Assembly: GCA_028705705.1 (NCBI GenBank) | Contig: JAQWCZ010000087.1 | Location: 1 to 7,806, forward strand | Direction: 5' to 3' | DNA from: Paludibacter sp. | GTDB taxonomy: Bacteria > Bacteroidota > Bacteroidia > Bacteroidales > Paludibacteraceae | DNA: 7,806 nt | Part shown: one piece after another, positions 7,406-7,806 of the stretch | Position numbering within the stretch: the first letter of the stretch is position 1 | Layout: the number at the start of each line of letters is the position of its first letter | Notes under the pieces: model-generated | Seen by the model: only the letters and a program-made list of their open reading frames with translations | What the model was told of the DNA's origin: nothing | Databases searched by the model: none | Translations under genes and position numbers: made by a program

Positions 7406-7806
7406 ATGATTGAACATAATTTAAAAAACGCGAAGATATTGATCGTGGATGACCTCGAATCCAATATCGATGTATTAAAAGGATTACTTGAAATTGAGGG
7501 TTATACCCAAGTGGAGAGTACAATGGACCCGCGCAAAGTAGGTGAGCTGGTAAAAACATATGATCCTGATTTAATTTTACTTGACTTGATGATGCCTCAC
7601 ATGACCGGTTATGAGGTAATGGATCAACTAAGGGAAGAAAGAATGAAATCTCTGACGCCAAATAGGTATCTTCCAATTCTCGTGTTGACGGCCGACATAA
7701 CAACGGAAGCAAAACACAAAGCCCTGAAATGCGGTGCAAAAGATTTTCTTTCAAAACCTTTTGATTTAATTGAAGTTAGTTATCGCATCAAGAATCTGCT
7801 CGAAAC
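7406..7806 (+). CDS. Response regulator, N-terminal receiver domain (3' end outside window)
   Basis: The frame starts at ATG 7406, with an in-frame TAA at 7391-7393 upstream, and is still open at the right edge after 133 codons. The visible part is one complete receiver domain: LIVDD (acidic pair D15/D16), phospho-acceptor D60 in LILLDLMMP, T95 in LVLTAD, and K117 in LSKPF, all conserved. It should accept phosphate from a kinase or HPt protein. It lies 40 nt after the second hybrid kinase with no terminator between them, so the two are probably one transcript and one pathway. No Shine-Dalgarno is visible. The last visible helix (EVSYRIKNLLE) continues into an unseen region, as in regulators with a C-terminal output such as HD-GYP (RpfG-like), cyclase or kinase domains. 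This output is a guess; a DNA-binding or single-domain protein is not excluded. The receiver is less like those of the two kinases than they are like each other. Confidence 0.92.
   Translation, partial: MIEHNLKNAKILIVDDLESNIDVLKGLLEIEGYTQVESTMDPRKVGELVKTYDPDLILLDLMMPHMTGYEVMDQLREERMKSLTPNRYLPILVLTADITTEAKHKALKCGAKDFLSKPFDLIEVSYRIKNLLE

Noticed and set aside
7404..7754. Reverse-strand open frame of 116 codons at the right end
   Set aside because: It lies antisense to the receiver domain of the response regulator, whose motifs (DD, D60, T95, K117) are all intact on the + strand. The reverse product shows no recognisable domain.

Overview
The window looks like Bacteroidota (Bacteroidetes) DNA. 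Three things suggest this. One leader carries a perfect TAnnTTTG -7 element with a TTG 19 nt upstream, which is the Bacteroidetes housekeeping promoter pattern. None of the three visible starts has a convincing Shine-Dalgarno sequence. The genes outside the mutase are AT-rich. I cannot name a genus. All genes run on the + strand.

Layout: (1) 2-1018 is the C-terminal part of the large, B12-binding subunit of methylmalonyl-CoA mutase, entering from the left edge. (2) 1041-1078 is a perfect 14-bp hairpin with a T-run that closes the mutase transcript. (3) 1194-3992 is a cytoplasmic hybrid histidine kinase, PAS-GAF-PAS-PAS-HisKA-HATPase-REC. (4) 3993-4188 is an intergenic leader with a good Bacteroidetes-type promoter and an 18-bp GTAC-containing inverted repeat. 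(5) 4189-7365 is a second cytoplasmic hybrid kinase with five PAS domains and a kinase-plus-receiver core clearly paralogous to the first. (6) 7406 to the right edge is the start of a response regulator with an intact N-terminal receiver domain. It is cut by the window end, so its output domain is not visible.

The mutase belongs to the succinate/propionate (methylmalonyl-CoA) pathway and appears to be a separate transcription unit. The two kinases and the regulator probably form one signalling group: two sensors with different N-terminal input modules but nearly the same H-box and similar receivers, followed by a stand-alone regulator 40 nt after the second kinase. No HPt domain and no DNA-binding output is visible. 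How phosphate leaves the C-terminal receivers and what the pathway controls are therefore open. No RNA gene, mobile element or CRISPR array was seen. This is mostly recognisable two-component machinery; the unusual points are the swapped sensor arrays on a duplicated core, the GTAC repeat cluster in the second kinase's leader, and the unresolved output.
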